NCBI RefSeq assembly: GCF_019511525.1
Contig: NZ_JAEUAT010000013.1
Location: forward strand, 62,001 to 126,000
Reading direction: 5' to 3'
Origin: Rhizobium cauense
GTDB taxonomy: Bacteria; Pseudomonadota; Alphaproteobacteria; Rhizobiales; Rhizobiaceae
Length of the DNA: 64,000 nt
In this document: in pieces, positions 43,176 to 52,065 of the stretch
How positions within the stretch are numbered: position 1 is the first letter of the stretch
Layout: every line of letters begins with the position of its first letter
The notes under the pieces: model-generated
Databases searched by the model: none
Seen by the model: only the letters and a program-made list of their open reading frames with translations
Told to the model about the DNA's origin: nothing
Program-made: the position numbers and the translations under genes

Positions 43176-44166
43176 AGAGCGACTCTAGGAACACGAGCAG
43201 TTCGTCGTTGGGTCGATACCGCCCGGGATTGGCTTCCGGTCTGACGATCTGAGACAGGGCCTTCTCCTTCAATCGCATGTCGGCGTGGATGTAGATCTGG
43301 GTCGTTTCCACGGACTCATGCCCAAGCCAGAGCGCGATCACGGATTGGTCGACCCCGTGATGAAGCAGTTCCATAGCCGTGCTATGTCGCAAGGTATGCG
43401 GCGTTACCCGCTTGCTCCTGAGGCTCGGACATCCTCGGGATGCCGTGAGGCAATGCTTGCGCACCAGATGTTCAAGTGCATCACGGCTGAGCCGCTCGCC
43501 CCGGATCGACGGGAACAGGGGACTGTCGCTATCACGACGCTCCCCAATCCAACCCTGGATCAGCTTTGCCGTATCGCGACGAAGAGGCGTACTGCGTTCC
43601 TTTCGCCCCTTGCCGACGCAACGGATGTGGGCGCCTGCTCCAAGGGCCACATCTTTGCAGCGCAGACTGATCAGCTCGGAGGCCCGCAATCCGGTCTGCA
43701 GCGCAAGCAACAACAGGGCGTGATCTCGCCGGCCAACCCACGTCGTTCGATCCGGCGCGGCCAACAGCGCCACTATTTCCTCTGCGTCCAGGAAAGTCAC
43801 GCTTCCCTTCACATATCGCTTGCTTGGCATCGAGAGAATGCGCTGGTAGTGGAGAAGCCAGGTCGGATCGGTCATCGCGACGTATCGGAAGAATGAGCGA
43901 ATAGCGGCAAGTCGCGTATTGCGGGTTCGTGCCGTGTTACCGCGCGCCGTCTCGACGTGGGATAGGAAGTCAGCGACAAGATCGGCGTCAAGATCTTCGA
44001 TCGTCAGCTTTGTGGGCGGCTTTCCACGCCGTGAGCTAGCGTAGCGTATCAGCAGCCGGAACGTGTCCCGGTAGCCGGCGATGGTGTGGGGGCTTGCCTC
44101 CATCTGTGTGCAGAGACGGTCAGTGAAGAAGCGTTGGATGAGCGCAGGGAAGTTCGTCGCCTTCAT
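43174..44166 (-). CDS. RIT tyrosine recombinase C
   Basis: A 330-residue tyrosine recombinase, third in the trio. The N-terminal SAM-like domain (FTDRLCTQMEASPHTIAGYRDTFR) binds DNA. The catalytic core has TGLRASELISL (Arg I), TPHTLRHSTAMELLHHG (His-x-x-Arg), WLGHESVETTQIYIHAD (His/Trp region and the nucleophilic Tyr). The start at 44166 overlaps the previous gene (ATGA); longer frames to 44460 are not used. Confidence 0.92.
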   Translation of the reverse strand: MKATNFPALIQRFFTDRLCTQMEASPHTIAGYRDTFRLLIRYASSRRGKPPTKLTIEDLDADLVADFLSHVETARGNTARTRNTRLAAIRSFFRYVAMTDPTWLLHYQRILSMPSKRYVKGSVTFLDAEEIVALLAAPDRTTWVGRRDHALLLLALQTGLRASELISLRCKDVALGAGAHIRCVGKGRKERSTPLRRDTAKLIQGWIGERRDSDSPLFPSIRGERLSRDALEHLVRKHCLTASRGCPSLRSKRVTPHTLRHSTAMELLHHGVDQSVIALWLGHESVETTQIYIHADMRLKEKALSQIVRPEANPGRYRPNDELLVFLESL

Positions 44167-45101
44167 TGCTCCCCCTCCGTTGCGGTTGCTATCCGGGCGG
44201 AAGCCAATTCCAGCAACTCCGGAACCGCCTCCAGATACCAATAGGTATTGGCCGGGCTTTCGTGGCCGAGCCAGGTCGTGAGTTTGATCATCTCGCGCCC
44301 GACATCCCGGCCGGAACGATACCAGTTCAGCATTGTCCGAACCGCGAAGGTGTGGCGAAGGTCGTGGATGCGTGGCCCACGCCCATGGCGCTTGTAATCC
44401 TGCCTCGGCCGTAGACCAATTTGCTGACAAACCAGCGCGAAGTTGTAGCGTGCGCCGCAATCGCCGAGACGATGGCCATCGCAGGTGACAAACATGGCCT
44501 CTGACCTGAGCCCCAGCAGCCGGTCTCGCTCACGCCCATAACGTTCGAGCTTCTGCACTACCGTTCGATCCAAGGGCAGTATTCGTTCCTTGCCGAGTTT
44601 TCCGAAGCGGACACGAAGAACGCCGGTCTCGATATCAAGGTCAGACTGGTCGAGACGCAGGGCTTCGTTGATGCGGAGGCCGGTCACCGCGATCAGGCCG
44701 AAGAGCGTCGAACTTGTGAGACCGCGCATGCCGTACACCGATGGCAACGTTCGGGCTTGCTCGACAATCGCAAGGATTTCGGCATCGCTGTAGATGTGTG
44801 GATGAACCCGTTGGACATGAGCGGGCACCAACCCTTGGGGCGGAACCTCGTGCCGTGGATCCATACCGTGGAGCCAGAGGGCAAATTGACGTGCCACCCG
44901 GAAGCGAGCGCCCCGGGTGCCGGCACTGGCAGCGGGGAGGCTCTCAAGCCAACGCATGATCAACCTAGTATCGACAAATTCCGCGCTACTCTTGTCGGCA
45001 AAGGCGGTGAAGCGACGCAATATGCGTTCTTCCGTACTCAGATCGGCGCCAAGCCGTCTTTTGATGCTGAGGTAGCGGTGCTGTTCGGCAAGGAAGCTCA
45101 T
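44163..45101 (-). CDS. RIT tyrosine recombinase B
   Basis: A 312-residue tyrosine recombinase, second in the trio (ATG at 45101, MSFLAEQHRYLSIKRRLGADL). Catalytic residues: TGLRINEALRL (Arg I), RIHDLRHTFAVRTML (His-x-x-Arg), LGHESPANTYWYLEAVPEL (His and Tyr). The N-terminal half is the DNA-binding domain. Coupled by ATGA overlap to its neighbours. The three proteins are expected to work as one complex. Confidence 0.92.
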   Translation of the reverse strand: MSFLAEQHRYLSIKRRLGADLSTEERILRRFTAFADKSSAEFVDTRLIMRWLESLPAASAGTRGARFRVARQFALWLHGMDPRHEVPPQGLVPAHVQRVHPHIYSDAEILAIVEQARTLPSVYGMRGLTSSTLFGLIAVTGLRINEALRLDQSDLDIETGVLRVRFGKLGKERILPLDRTVVQKLERYGRERDRLLGLRSEAMFVTCDGHRLGDCGARYNFALVCQQIGLRPRQDYKRHGRGPRIHDLRHTFAVRTMLNWYRSGRDVGREMIKLTTWLGHESPANTYWYLEAVPELLELASARIATATEGEQ

Positions 45102-46318
45102 TGGGCAGCCTCCGCGACTGGCCAAGGTTGGACGATGGAGCGCAATCCATCAGTGTCGAGCTTCGCATAGATCATCGTCGTAGCGCGCGATCGGTGTCGC
45201 AACAGATCGCCGATCTCCTCAAGCGAAGCACCGGACCGCACCAGGTTCGTCGCAAGGCTGTGGCGAAGCACATGCGATCGGACATAGGGCGTCGGCGGCT
45301 TCACCCCGGTTGCCGCGAACGCTTCCCGCAAGATCGAGTTGATGATCTGGCTATCCTTGAACGGACGGTTGGGCGCCCGATGGCTTACGAACAGCGTCCG
45401 GGTTGTCGTTGAAGTCCGCTCCTCGCGCAAATACCTGCTGATCGCCTCGCCCACGTCTGGCGGGATGGGCAGTCGGTCATGGCGTTGTCCTTTTCCGCGA
45501 ACTAGAATCTCGCCGGCTCGCCAGTCGATGTCATCGAGCTGGACTGCCATAACCTCGGGGGCGCGCATGCCGAGCCTCGCCATCAAAAGCAACATAGCGT
45601 AGTCGCGGGCGCCTCGCCGTGGATTGGTCGCGACCGATGCCAGCACGGCCTCCACATCATCGGGCGACAGATATCGCGGAAGTCTCGCACCCCAGGGCTT
45701 ACGTACGCTGGGCACGCACAGTGAGAGGTTGGCGGTAGTGAGGCCTCGGGCGAACAGATACTGGAAGAAGCCGCGCAAATGTGTGGACAACGTCTTGTCG
45801 CGGTAAGGTGTCTTACGCACAATGACATGCTCCATGAACGCAACGACATCGCGGGCGGTAAGCCCAGGAAGATCTAGTCTTTCTGTCCCAAAGCGATGAG
45901 CCAGAAAGCGAGCCCCGAACCCTAGCACGTGCTTGACGGACCGTGGACTGAGACCGCGTTGCCGCAGGAGGTAAAGCTCCAAGCTGCCGAGGAGTTCTTG
46001 GCGCTCGGCCTGAGCTGCAGTAACTGGCGGGCGTGTCGCCACGCCCATTTCGATCAGATGCTCGACGAACAGCTTTGCAAGATTGGGAACCCTGATCTGG
46101 GATTTGGGTGATGTTGGCAGTCGCCGTCCCAATTCGACGCAAATATCCGCCGTCAGTTCCGATGGCGCGATGCCTTCGGCCTCCAGAAGTCTGCCAAAGC
46201 GTCGGAGGTGGTGACGATAGTTTTCCAGGGTCGCAGGTTTGTAGTTCCTGGCAGCAAGACTCCGCTCGAATGACGCAAGGTAAGCGTCAAGGCAGGTGGC
46301 ATGGTCGGATGTTGTCAT
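45098..46318 (-). CDS. RIT tyrosine recombinase A
   Basis: A 406-residue tyrosine recombinase, first in the trio (ATG at 46318, MTTSDHATCLDAYLASFERSLAARN). The longer frame to 46510 would run into the divergent kdsA promoter region and is not used. Catalytic residues: LGMRAPEVMAVQL (Arg I), SHVLRHSLATNLVRSG (His-x-x-Arg) and LLRHRSRATTMIYAKLD (His and Tyr). The extra 80 residues at the N-terminus compared with the other two are typical of the A member. Confidence 0.92.
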   Translation of the reverse strand: MTTSDHATCLDAYLASFERSLAARNYKPATLENYRHHLRRFGRLLEAEGIAPSELTADICVELGRRLPTSPKSQIRVPNLAKLFVEHLIEMGVATRPPVTAAQAERQELLGSLELYLLRQRGLSPRSVKHVLGFGARFLAHRFGTERLDLPGLTARDVVAFMEHVIVRKTPYRDKTLSTHLRGFFQYLFARGLTTANLSLCVPSVRKPWGARLPRYLSPDDVEAVLASVATNPRRGARDYAMLLLMARLGMRAPEVMAVQLDDIDWRAGEILVRGKGQRHDRLPIPPDVGEAISRYLREERTSTTTRTLFVSHRAPNRPFKDSQIINSILREAFAATGVKPPTPYVRSHVLRHSLATNLVRSGASLEEIGDLLRHRSRATTMIYAKLDTDGLRSIVQPWPVAEAAQ

Positions 46319-46519
46319 TTCAGCGCTCCTTGTTGTTGGAGCCGTAATCTTCACGCCAAAGGATCCTTTAGGGCCAGTCGCTCGCGGCTTGACCTCTTGC
46401 CTGCCGTCGCGGCAACTGGCGACAGTGCTAAAAGCGGAACTTGCAAATGCCTGCTGTAATGGCCGATATCCGTAGCAGTAATCAGGTGCACAATGTCCGA
46501 CGCAGGACAAGGAGTTGAC

Positions 46520-47368
46520 GTGAAGACGGTAAAGCTTGGCTCAGATATTGAATTTTCAAACACCAAACCGATGGTGCTTATTGGCGGGGTCAACGTTTTG
46601 GAGAGCCGCGACCTCGCAATGAGAGTTGCTGAGACGATGAAAGCCGAGACAGCTCGCTATCGAATGCCATATGTCTTCAAGGCCTCTTTCGACAAAGCTA
46701 ACCGCTCGTCAAATCAATCTTACCGCGGACCTGGGATCGAAGAAGGCATGCGAATACTGCAGGATGTGCGGGACGGCTTTAATATTCCGATTCTGACCGA
46801 CGTTCATCTCCCAGAGCAGGCGGCTGTGGTCGCTGAGGTTTGTGACATCCTGCAACTTCCAGCGTTTCTCGCGCGTCAGACGGACCTAATCGAAGCCCTT
46901 GCCAAGACGGGAAAGGTCGTGAATGTCAAAAAACCTCAGTTCATGAGTCCGCGTCAAATCGGAAACGTCATCGACAAGCTCACTGATTTTGGAAACGACC
47001 AAGCGATTATCTGTGAGCGAGGAAGTTGCTTCGGTTACGATAATCTCGTCGTGGATATGCTTGGATTCAGCGTCATGAAGGAAGTCACCGAAGGCGCGCC
47101 GATCATCTTTGACGTCACACATTCATTGCAGATGCGCGATCCAAGCGCAAAGAGTTCTGGCGGCAGACGGAAGCAAGTCTTTGAACTTGCCCGCTCCGGG
47201 CTAGCTTTGGGATTGGCGGGCGTATTTCTTGAGGCCCATCCCGATCCAGACCGCGCGTTGTGTGACGGACCCAGCGCCTTACCATTGGACAAGCTCCCGG
47301 CGTTTTTAGGTCAAATGAAAGCGCTTGATGACTTGGTCAAGTCCTTCCCAGCCGTTGAGCTATCCTAG
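46520..47368 (+). CDS. kdsA: KdsA, KDO-8-phosphate synthase (cargo gene)
   Basis: A 282-residue enzyme from the GTG at 46520, chosen because AAGGAG lies 5 bp before it (an ATG at 46493 is also in frame). It joins phosphoenolpyruvate and arabinose-5-phosphate to make KDO-8-phosphate for lipopolysaccharide or capsule. Motifs: GGVNVLESRDLAM (an Asn where metal-dependent enzymes have Cys, so probably the metal-independent class), FKASFDKANRSS, ILTDVHLPEQ, DILQLPAFLARQTDL, KKPQFMSP, ERGSCFGYDNLVVDMLGFSVMK and DVTHSLQMRDPSA. It appears complete. It is divergent from the recombinases, 200 bp away, inside the RIT repeats. Confidence 0.92.
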   Translation: MKTVKLGSDIEFSNTKPMVLIGGVNVLESRDLAMRVAETMKAETARYRMPYVFKASFDKANRSSNQSYRGPGIEEGMRILQDVRDGFNIPILTDVHLPEQAAVVAEVCDILQLPAFLARQTDLIEALAKTGKVVNVKKPQFMSPRQIGNVIDKLTDFGNDQAIICERGSCFGYDNLVVDMLGFSVMKEVTEGAPIIFDVTHSLQMRDPSAKSSGGRRKQVFELARSGLALGLAGVFLEAHPDPDRALCDGPSALPLDKLPAFLGQMKALDDLVKSFPAVELS

Positions 47369-47446
47369 CTTACGTCCTTCATCGACTCTCCCGGAGTAGC
47401 GCTCTCTGTCCTTGTTCTGCTAGGCCTCGTTGCACGTCAGCACCTC

Positions 47447-47533
47447 GATTATGCCGAACCGTCGCATGGCCGAATGGAGGAGTTTCCACGCAGAAGATCG
47501 GCTATGCGGCATAATCCGGCTTACGGCATAATG
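47447..47533 (-). repeat. RIT element terminal inverted repeat, right
   Basis: 87 bases, the exact reverse complement of 43089-43175. The outermost GGCATAA ends at 47531, followed by TGCGTC, part of ardC. Confidence 0.95.
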
Positions 47534-48160
47534 CGTCATTTCATGGCTCAGTGTGGCATAGTAGCTTGCGGCGTCCTTGAAGGTCTCGAAGGGTGGCATC
47601 TGGATGATGTCAGGACCGGGCGCATAAAAAGCCTGATTTCCGCCGTGGCGGATGACCGCGCCGGTATTGCGGAAAAAACGATCCGCCTGCTCGATCCGTT
47701 CAACGGGATCGAGTACGGTCTCCGGCCGGCTGTAGAAATGCTCGGGCAAACCGTCGATCTGTTCGACGTTGAACACCGCGTAGGCTTTCAGGAACGGGAT
47801 TTCGCGATCGACTTCACCACCCTTTCCGTCCGCTTCGGATTTGGTGAACCGGCTCGCGAACACGACCGTCGATCCGGTCTCGCCCTTTCGAACGGCGGCC
47901 CCGAGCTCCAAGGCCTGCTTGAACGTCATCCACATCGGCGACGCAAAGCCACGCGACATCTGCTCAGACCATAGCAAGAGCACGTTCATTCCCGAATAGG
48001 GCTGGCCATTGTGTCGGAGCGGGCGGGTGATCCGGCCATCCGTGTTTGCGGAATTCCAGGGCTTCATCCAGGGTCGGACCCCGTTGGCGAGGTCCTCGAT
48101 GATTCGATCGGTGATCCGGGAATAGATGTCGGTGCGCTGGCTTGCGATCTTCTTGCTCAT
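47534..48160 (-). pseudogene. ardC: ardC 5' fragment, split by the RIT element
   Basis: The N-terminal part of an ArdC antirestriction protein. The single-stranded-DNA-binding domain (SKKIASQRTDIYSRITDRIIEDLANGVRPWMKPWNSAN, SGMNVLLLWSEQMSRGFASPMWMTFKQA) leads to the zinc-protease HEMTH motif, which is the last ardC sequence before the RIT end. The frame continues about 38 codons into the repeat and stops at 47420. The remainder is at 42761-43064. ArdC proteins protect incoming plasmid DNA; this copy should be inactive, as the substrate-side C-terminal half is detached. Confidence 0.88.
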
Positions 48161-48380
48161 TTCTCATCTCCACTATCTGGAGCCGCGCCACGCGGCCCCG
48201 TCGCGGAGGCCAAGGGCAGGAGCCAGGAGCCGACGGCTGCACCGGAACGGCCGAAACGGAGTGGAGGACGGCGAAGCCGTTGCCTGACGTGGGCGGCTCC
48301 TGCAGGTCCGACGCCCGAGACGGGCCGCAACGGCCGATCAAATTCCTTTCTCCTTCCCTCTATCGAGAGTCGGCATGAAA

Positions 48381-48407
48381 AAAGGCCGCACCCAAGGGGC
48401 GGCCTTT
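48381..48407 (-). terminator. Rho-independent terminator
   Basis: AAAGGCCGC-ACCCAAGGG-GCGGCCTTT with a T-run on the minus strand. It is placed to end transcription of the gene at 48444-49031 before ardC. Confidence 0.75.
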
Positions 48408-48443
48408 ATCGATGAGGGGCGGGGCGCACCCCGCCGCAAGGTG

Positions 48444-49031
48444 TCAGTCGAAAGCGGACATTTGGGCTGCGACCGCCTTGCGATCCACGGAATGTCCGGG
48501 ATTTTCGACTGGTCGATCGAACGGCTTCCAGCTCTCGCCGACGATGTGCTTGTAGGCGGCGACGGCACCTTCGGCTGCCATCCGCAATGCGTGGGCCTGG
48601 ATACCCATATCGGCGGCGAATTCCCGCTTGCGGTGGGCTGCACTATCGTATCCGGCGGGACCGTCGAGGTCTTCATCGCGGGCGTCGTTTGCCGCCTTGG
48701 CGGTGGCAGCGCGTGCCTGCGTGACGGCGTTGCTGTAAAACTGGCCAGCGCCGTGGGCCGAGCCGACATAAGCGCCGACGATCCGCTGCAGATGGATCTG
48801 CATGGCCCGTTCACCGAGGCCCTCGCTAAGAGCATCCGCAGTTTCGATGATGAGCCGTTCGTGGAGGTCTCGGATGCCGTCGCTGTCGATGACGGCAGTG
48901 CCGAAGCTTTCGGCGATCTTGATCGCCTGGGCGCTGTCTGGGCAGGTGAGGCGGACCATTTCGACGGTGGCGCCCTTGCGGAGCTGAACGACCCGTGCGG
49001 TCTGGCGACGATTGGTTGCGGGCTTGGCCAT
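48444..49031 (-). CDS. Hypothetical plasmid backbone protein
   Basis: A 195-residue protein from the ATG at 49031 (MAKPATNRRQTARVVQLRKGATVEMVRLTCPDSAQAIKIAESFG). Helical and Ala-rich, with no family that I recognise. Its place next to ardC and followed by a terminator suggests a plasmid maintenance or establishment gene. The frame to 49175 is open but has no better start. Confidence 0.65.
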   Translation of the reverse strand: MAKPATNRRQTARVVQLRKGATVEMVRLTCPDSAQAIKIAESFGTAVIDSDGIRDLHERLIIETADALSEGLGERAMQIHLQRIVGAYVGSAHGAGQFYSNAVTQARAATAKAANDARDEDLDGPAGYDSAAHRKREFAADMGIQAHALRMAAEGAVAAYKHIVGESWKPFDRPVENPGHSVDRKAVAAQMSAFD

Positions 49032-49372
49032 GTCTCTTCCTTTCGAGCCGAAGCGGTTCCGGCCCCGTGCCGGCTTGCCCTTCGGTGCGGTCGACCCGAA
49101 CCGGCGGAAGACGGGCGCTTCAAGGTCCGGACCTGACCAGGCCAAGCGGAGCCGATCTGCGAGCAAGCAGGGCAACTGCCCTGCGAGGTCGAGCTAAGCT
49201 GCTCCGTGAAGGACGGCGGGTTCCGGCCGCCCCGCGGCGCGATAGCGGCCTTGAAGCGGACGGCAGCTGGTTCAGGCCGCAGCAAAACCGAAGGACAAAC
49301 CGTCACGGAGCCACCCCCGGACACGATAGGGATATGGCTCCAGCCCGGTCTACTCGTCGCTTTTGCCGATGC
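49032..49372. other. Intergenic, no gene seen
   Basis: About 340 GC-rich bases. The plus-strand frame 49206-49574 has no motif and overlaps the minus-strand gene at 49373. No hairpin of note. Confidence 0.4.
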
Positions 49373-49798
49373 TCAGGTTCGAGGACGCTGCATTCCCGGT
49401 GGACTGGCTGCGCAATTCTGCCTTGGGCAACCGGTAGGATTGAAGCGATGTGGGACCATGGGTGTTACGAAGACCGCGCAATATCCCGCCATCGTCATAA
49501 GGAGGCCCACCCATCCAGACATTGTTGAGGATGCTTTTCCAGCGACGGCCATGCCTGGCGGCATAAGCTCGTAGTGCAGCTCCTGATCGTCGCTCAGGAC
49601 TGGCCATCGCTGGCGCTTGGATTTGGCGGCACGTAGTAAAGTCAGGTTGCGCTCTGCGATCATCAGCTTGAGCTCGGCCACGCCCGCATCGAGGCATGCT
49701 TTCCCTTCGAGATGATGAAACTGGAACCAGAATGCAGTTCGCCCAACATCGGAAGATCCGATCCCGGCTTTCCGCTCGAGGTCGCCTATTGTTGCCAT
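49373..49798 (-). CDS. Hypothetical protein
   Basis: A 141-residue frame (MATIGDLERKAGIGSSDVGRTAFWFQFHHLEGKACLDAGVAELKLMIAERNLTLLRAAKSKRQRW). The first 85 residues look coding; the C-terminal part has odd composition (many Pro, Cys and Met), so the true end may have been changed. It starts 4 bp after the stop of the gene at 49803 and may share its transcript. No family recognised. Confidence 0.45.
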   Translation of the reverse strand: MATIGDLERKAGIGSSDVGRTAFWFQFHHLEGKACLDAGVAELKLMIAERNLTLLRAAKSKRQRWPVLSDDQELHYELMPPGMAVAGKASSTMSGWVGLLMTMAGYCAVFVTPMVPHRFNPTGCPRQNCAASPPGMQRPRT

Positions 49799-49802
49799 GT
49801 CG

Positions 49803-50246
49803 TCAGTCCTCAGGACCCGGGTTCCGGTGTGGGGCGGCCGAGGACATACGCTCGCGTAGCGCTGCGATCGCAGCATCCTGCCGAGCCAGCTTTCCCGATA
49901 GAGCATCGACCTCTGGCTGACGCTCGGCGGTCAGGCCGGTAAGATTGGCACGATAACGCTCGAGCAACGTGCGGCCATCGGGCGCCTTGCCTCGCCTATA
50001 GCCGCATTGGCGCCTGGCGATCTGTGGCAGGATCGCTGTCATCCGGCGGGTGATTTGCCGGTCGATGATTTGCAGCTGCTTCAAAATCTCGACCTCGTCG
50101 TGGTTGACAATGCCTGCCAATCTCTCAGCGGCCGCCCGGGCGTCCTCGTGACCTTGTTCCGTAAGGCCGGTGTCGTACCACCCTCCCACCTTCTTCTCGA
50201 TGTGGTGGATCGATTGTGCATGCGTCACCACGAACAGGTCCTTCAT
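49803..50246 (-). CDS. Chimeric histidine-phosphatase fragment fused to coiled-coil protein
   Basis: A 147-residue frame. Residues 1-46 (MKDLFVVTHAQSIHHIEKKVGGWYDTGLTEQGHEDARAAAERLAG) match the N-terminus of histidine phosphatases, with TH in place of the usual RH. After this the phosphatase is missing, and the rest (EILKQLQIIDRQITRRMTAILPQIARRQ to LARQDAAIAALRERMSS) is an unrelated helical protein. The join near residue 47-52 looks like a recombination junction. The product is unlikely to be an active phosphatase. Confidence 0.55.
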   Translation of the reverse strand: MKDLFVVTHAQSIHHIEKKVGGWYDTGLTEQGHEDARAAAERLAGIVNHDEVEILKQLQIIDRQITRRMTAILPQIARRQCGYRRGKAPDGRTLLERYRANLTGLTAERQPEVDALSGKLARQDAAIAALRERMSSAAPHRNPGPED

Positions 50247-50353
50247 TGACTCTTCCGATCACCCACTGAAACGCCCAATGGCAACGGAGACAGGCCGCCA
50301 TGGTGGATGACATGATATCCGCAATAGTCGGCAATCGGGCCCGAAGCGGACAT

Positions 50354-51088
50354 TCAGACGGCTACGTGACTGCTGACAAGTCCATCGGCGGTGAGCCGAT
50401 GGACCATAATCATGGGCGGATCATTCACGGCAGGAATGTTAGGGCCTCCAAACCAAAGCGGGTTTGCGCCGCAGATCGAGCCGCAAATGTGGGCGGGTAT
50501 TGCCGCCAGCGTAGCGCTCATAGGTCGATGCACGTGACCGGACGAAATCGCCAGTGGCTTAAGGGAGCGCCGGGTCAAAAGTGCTGCTAGCTCCTCTCTT
50601 CCCTGCGCGATCACGGCGTCCATCGGTGGAATCCCGCATGGCACGACGTGGTGGTGCGTGAAGAGGAGCGTTGACTGGGCTCCTGGCAAATCCAGCGCTT
50701 GTTTCAGCCAGCCCAGATGTTGAGCGACGTCGCCAGCCGCCGTTCCAGACAGGGAAGTGTCTAGTCCCACCAGTCGAATTGCACCGAACTGGGCGCTGAA
50801 ATGAATAGCGTCGCCATTATCGACCGCACCGTATCGGTTCGGGAACGCCGATTTAAGTGCACAACAATTGTCTGAATTCCCTGGCACCATTAAAACAGGA
50901 CAATTCAACACGCTAAGACGAACCCCGATCTCAGCGTATCCCTCTGTCCATCCCTCCTCGATAAGGTCCCCAGACACCACAACCGCATCAGGCTTGACCT
51001 CGGCAAGCCATGACACTGCGCGGACGAGCCTCGACATGTTTCCGTTGCCTGGCGCAGCGTGAACATCGGAAACCTGCGCGACGATCAT
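50354..51088 (-). CDS. Metallophosphoesterase (CpdA-like)
   Basis: A 244-residue calcineurin-type phosphoesterase. The metal ligands are visible in order: DVHAAPG, VVSGDLIEEG, PGNSDN, FTHHHVV and SSGHVHRP. This is the arrangement of class III phosphodiesterases such as CpdA (cAMP) and related enzymes. The substrate is not known. The ATG at 51088 (MIVAQVSDVH) is the natural start; the frame is open to 51148. Confidence 0.85.
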   Translation of the reverse strand: MIVAQVSDVHAAPGNGNMSRLVRAVSWLAEVKPDAVVVSGDLIEEGWTEGYAEIGVRLSVLNCPVLMVPGNSDNCCALKSAFPNRYGAVDNGDAIHFSAQFGAIRLVGLDTSLSGTAAGDVAQHLGWLKQALDLPGAQSTLLFTHHHVVPCGIPPMDAVIAQGREELAALLTRRSLKPLAISSGHVHRPMSATLAAIPAHICGSICGANPLWFGGPNIPAVNDPPMIMVHRLTADGLVSSHVAV

Positions 51089-51298
51089 GTTGCTGCTCCT
51101 ATACTCGATGTTCCAGCATAGAGGCGAATACCGCTCTTCGGAAGACAAAGCAGAGCCTCCACTACCTTTGATGGGAGCGAAACGACCGTTTGCGACAATT
51201 GGGTCTATGACCGCTTATGGCGCTTATGTTCCATGGCGGCCTTCGGGCCCGAAGCGGACGTTGGAGCGGAGCCCTGATCGCAAGGTAAATTGTACCCT

Positions 51299-51964
51299 TC
51301 AATAGAAATGAACCCTCGACAGATCAATCTCATAGGGATCGATGAGAATGGGCTTTCCATTCTCTTTGTATATTTCAAGTTCTGATAGCTCTCCACCAGT
51401 CACATGCAATGCGAGCCTCACGAGGGCCGCGATACCCAACATTCCCTTAGTTTCATCAATGACGTCGTCATAAAATCCTTCAACGGGAATACGGTCGTTC
51501 GGCCGCGAGGACGGAGCGTCACTGTCTTTAACCTCGGCGTACGGCCCTTGACTGCGAAGCTTTAGGCTGCTGCTAAAACCAATCCGCATAGCTTCCAGAG
51601 AATTGAGTTGTTCCAGGATTTCGGCTCTTCCCGGAAACTCTTGCCTGACCAAGTGCATAATAAGGGCACGCTCGGCAACACCGATTGGCCGCCACCTCCG
51701 AAGTGGTACGTCAACGTCCGTGGGTCGACTATTTGTCGCCGATGGAAGCCGCATCCATTCTATCACCTGTCTTGCTTCTGCCATGGCATCCTTGGCGCTC
51801 GCGAGGATGCCTGACGTACGTTCTCCGACCCAAGAGGGCGGGCTGTCATCCCATTCAGAGAGCACCTCTTCGACATATTCGTATTTCCCGTCAGAACGAG
51901 AATACACGCTGACACGCCGGGCGGAATCTTCTCGCACAACCCTCATAGTTAGTTCGCCGGGCAT
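51299..51964 (-). CDS. Hypothetical protein, DUF6984-like C-terminal half
   Basis: A 221-residue protein from the ATG at 51964, preceded by GGGGGAGGACCC; the frame is open to 52069. The first 90 residues (MRVVREDSARRVSVYSRSDGKYEYVEEVLSEWDD) are of unknown type. The second half (RWRPIGVAERALIMHLVRQEFPGRAEILEQLNSLEAMRIG) resembles the DUF6984 family as I remember it. Such modules are found near mobile and toxin-immunity regions; no function is assigned. Confidence 0.55.
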   Translation of the reverse strand: MPGELTMRVVREDSARRVSVYSRSDGKYEYVEEVLSEWDDSPPSWVGERTSGILASAKDAMAEARQVIEWMRLPSATNSRPTDVDVPLRRWRPIGVAERALIMHLVRQEFPGRAEILEQLNSLEAMRIGFSSSLKLRSQGPYAEVKDSDAPSSRPNDRIPVEGFYDDVIDETKGMLGIAALVRLALHVTGGELSELEIYKENGKPILIDPYEIDLSRVHFY

Positions 51965-52065
51965 GGGTCCTCCCCCTTTGGCTTCACCTGAATTGAAATT
52001 GGGAGGAGTGTCAACGTCCGCTTGTGGCGGCGCGAGGCGGAAGTCGGCCACTGGCCCCGAAGAAG

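Larger units (their letters stand above)
43091..47531. mobile_element. RIT element (recombinase in trio) carrying kdsA
   Basis: About 4.4 kb bounded by TTATGCC ends within 87-bp perfect inverted repeats. On the minus strand it has three tyrosine recombinase genes, each overlapping the next by 4 bp, the hallmark of RIT elements. On the plus strand, divergent from them, is a complete kdsA. The element sits inside ardC. RIT elements are known mainly as recombinase trios with inverted repeats, so a metabolic cargo gene is unusual. Mechanism and regulation are unknown. Confidence 0.9.

Noticed and set aside
46493..47368. kdsA as an ordinary chromosomal housekeeping gene
   Set aside because: Its usual neighbours (pyrG, eno) are absent, and it lies inside the RIT repeats on what looks like a plasmid.
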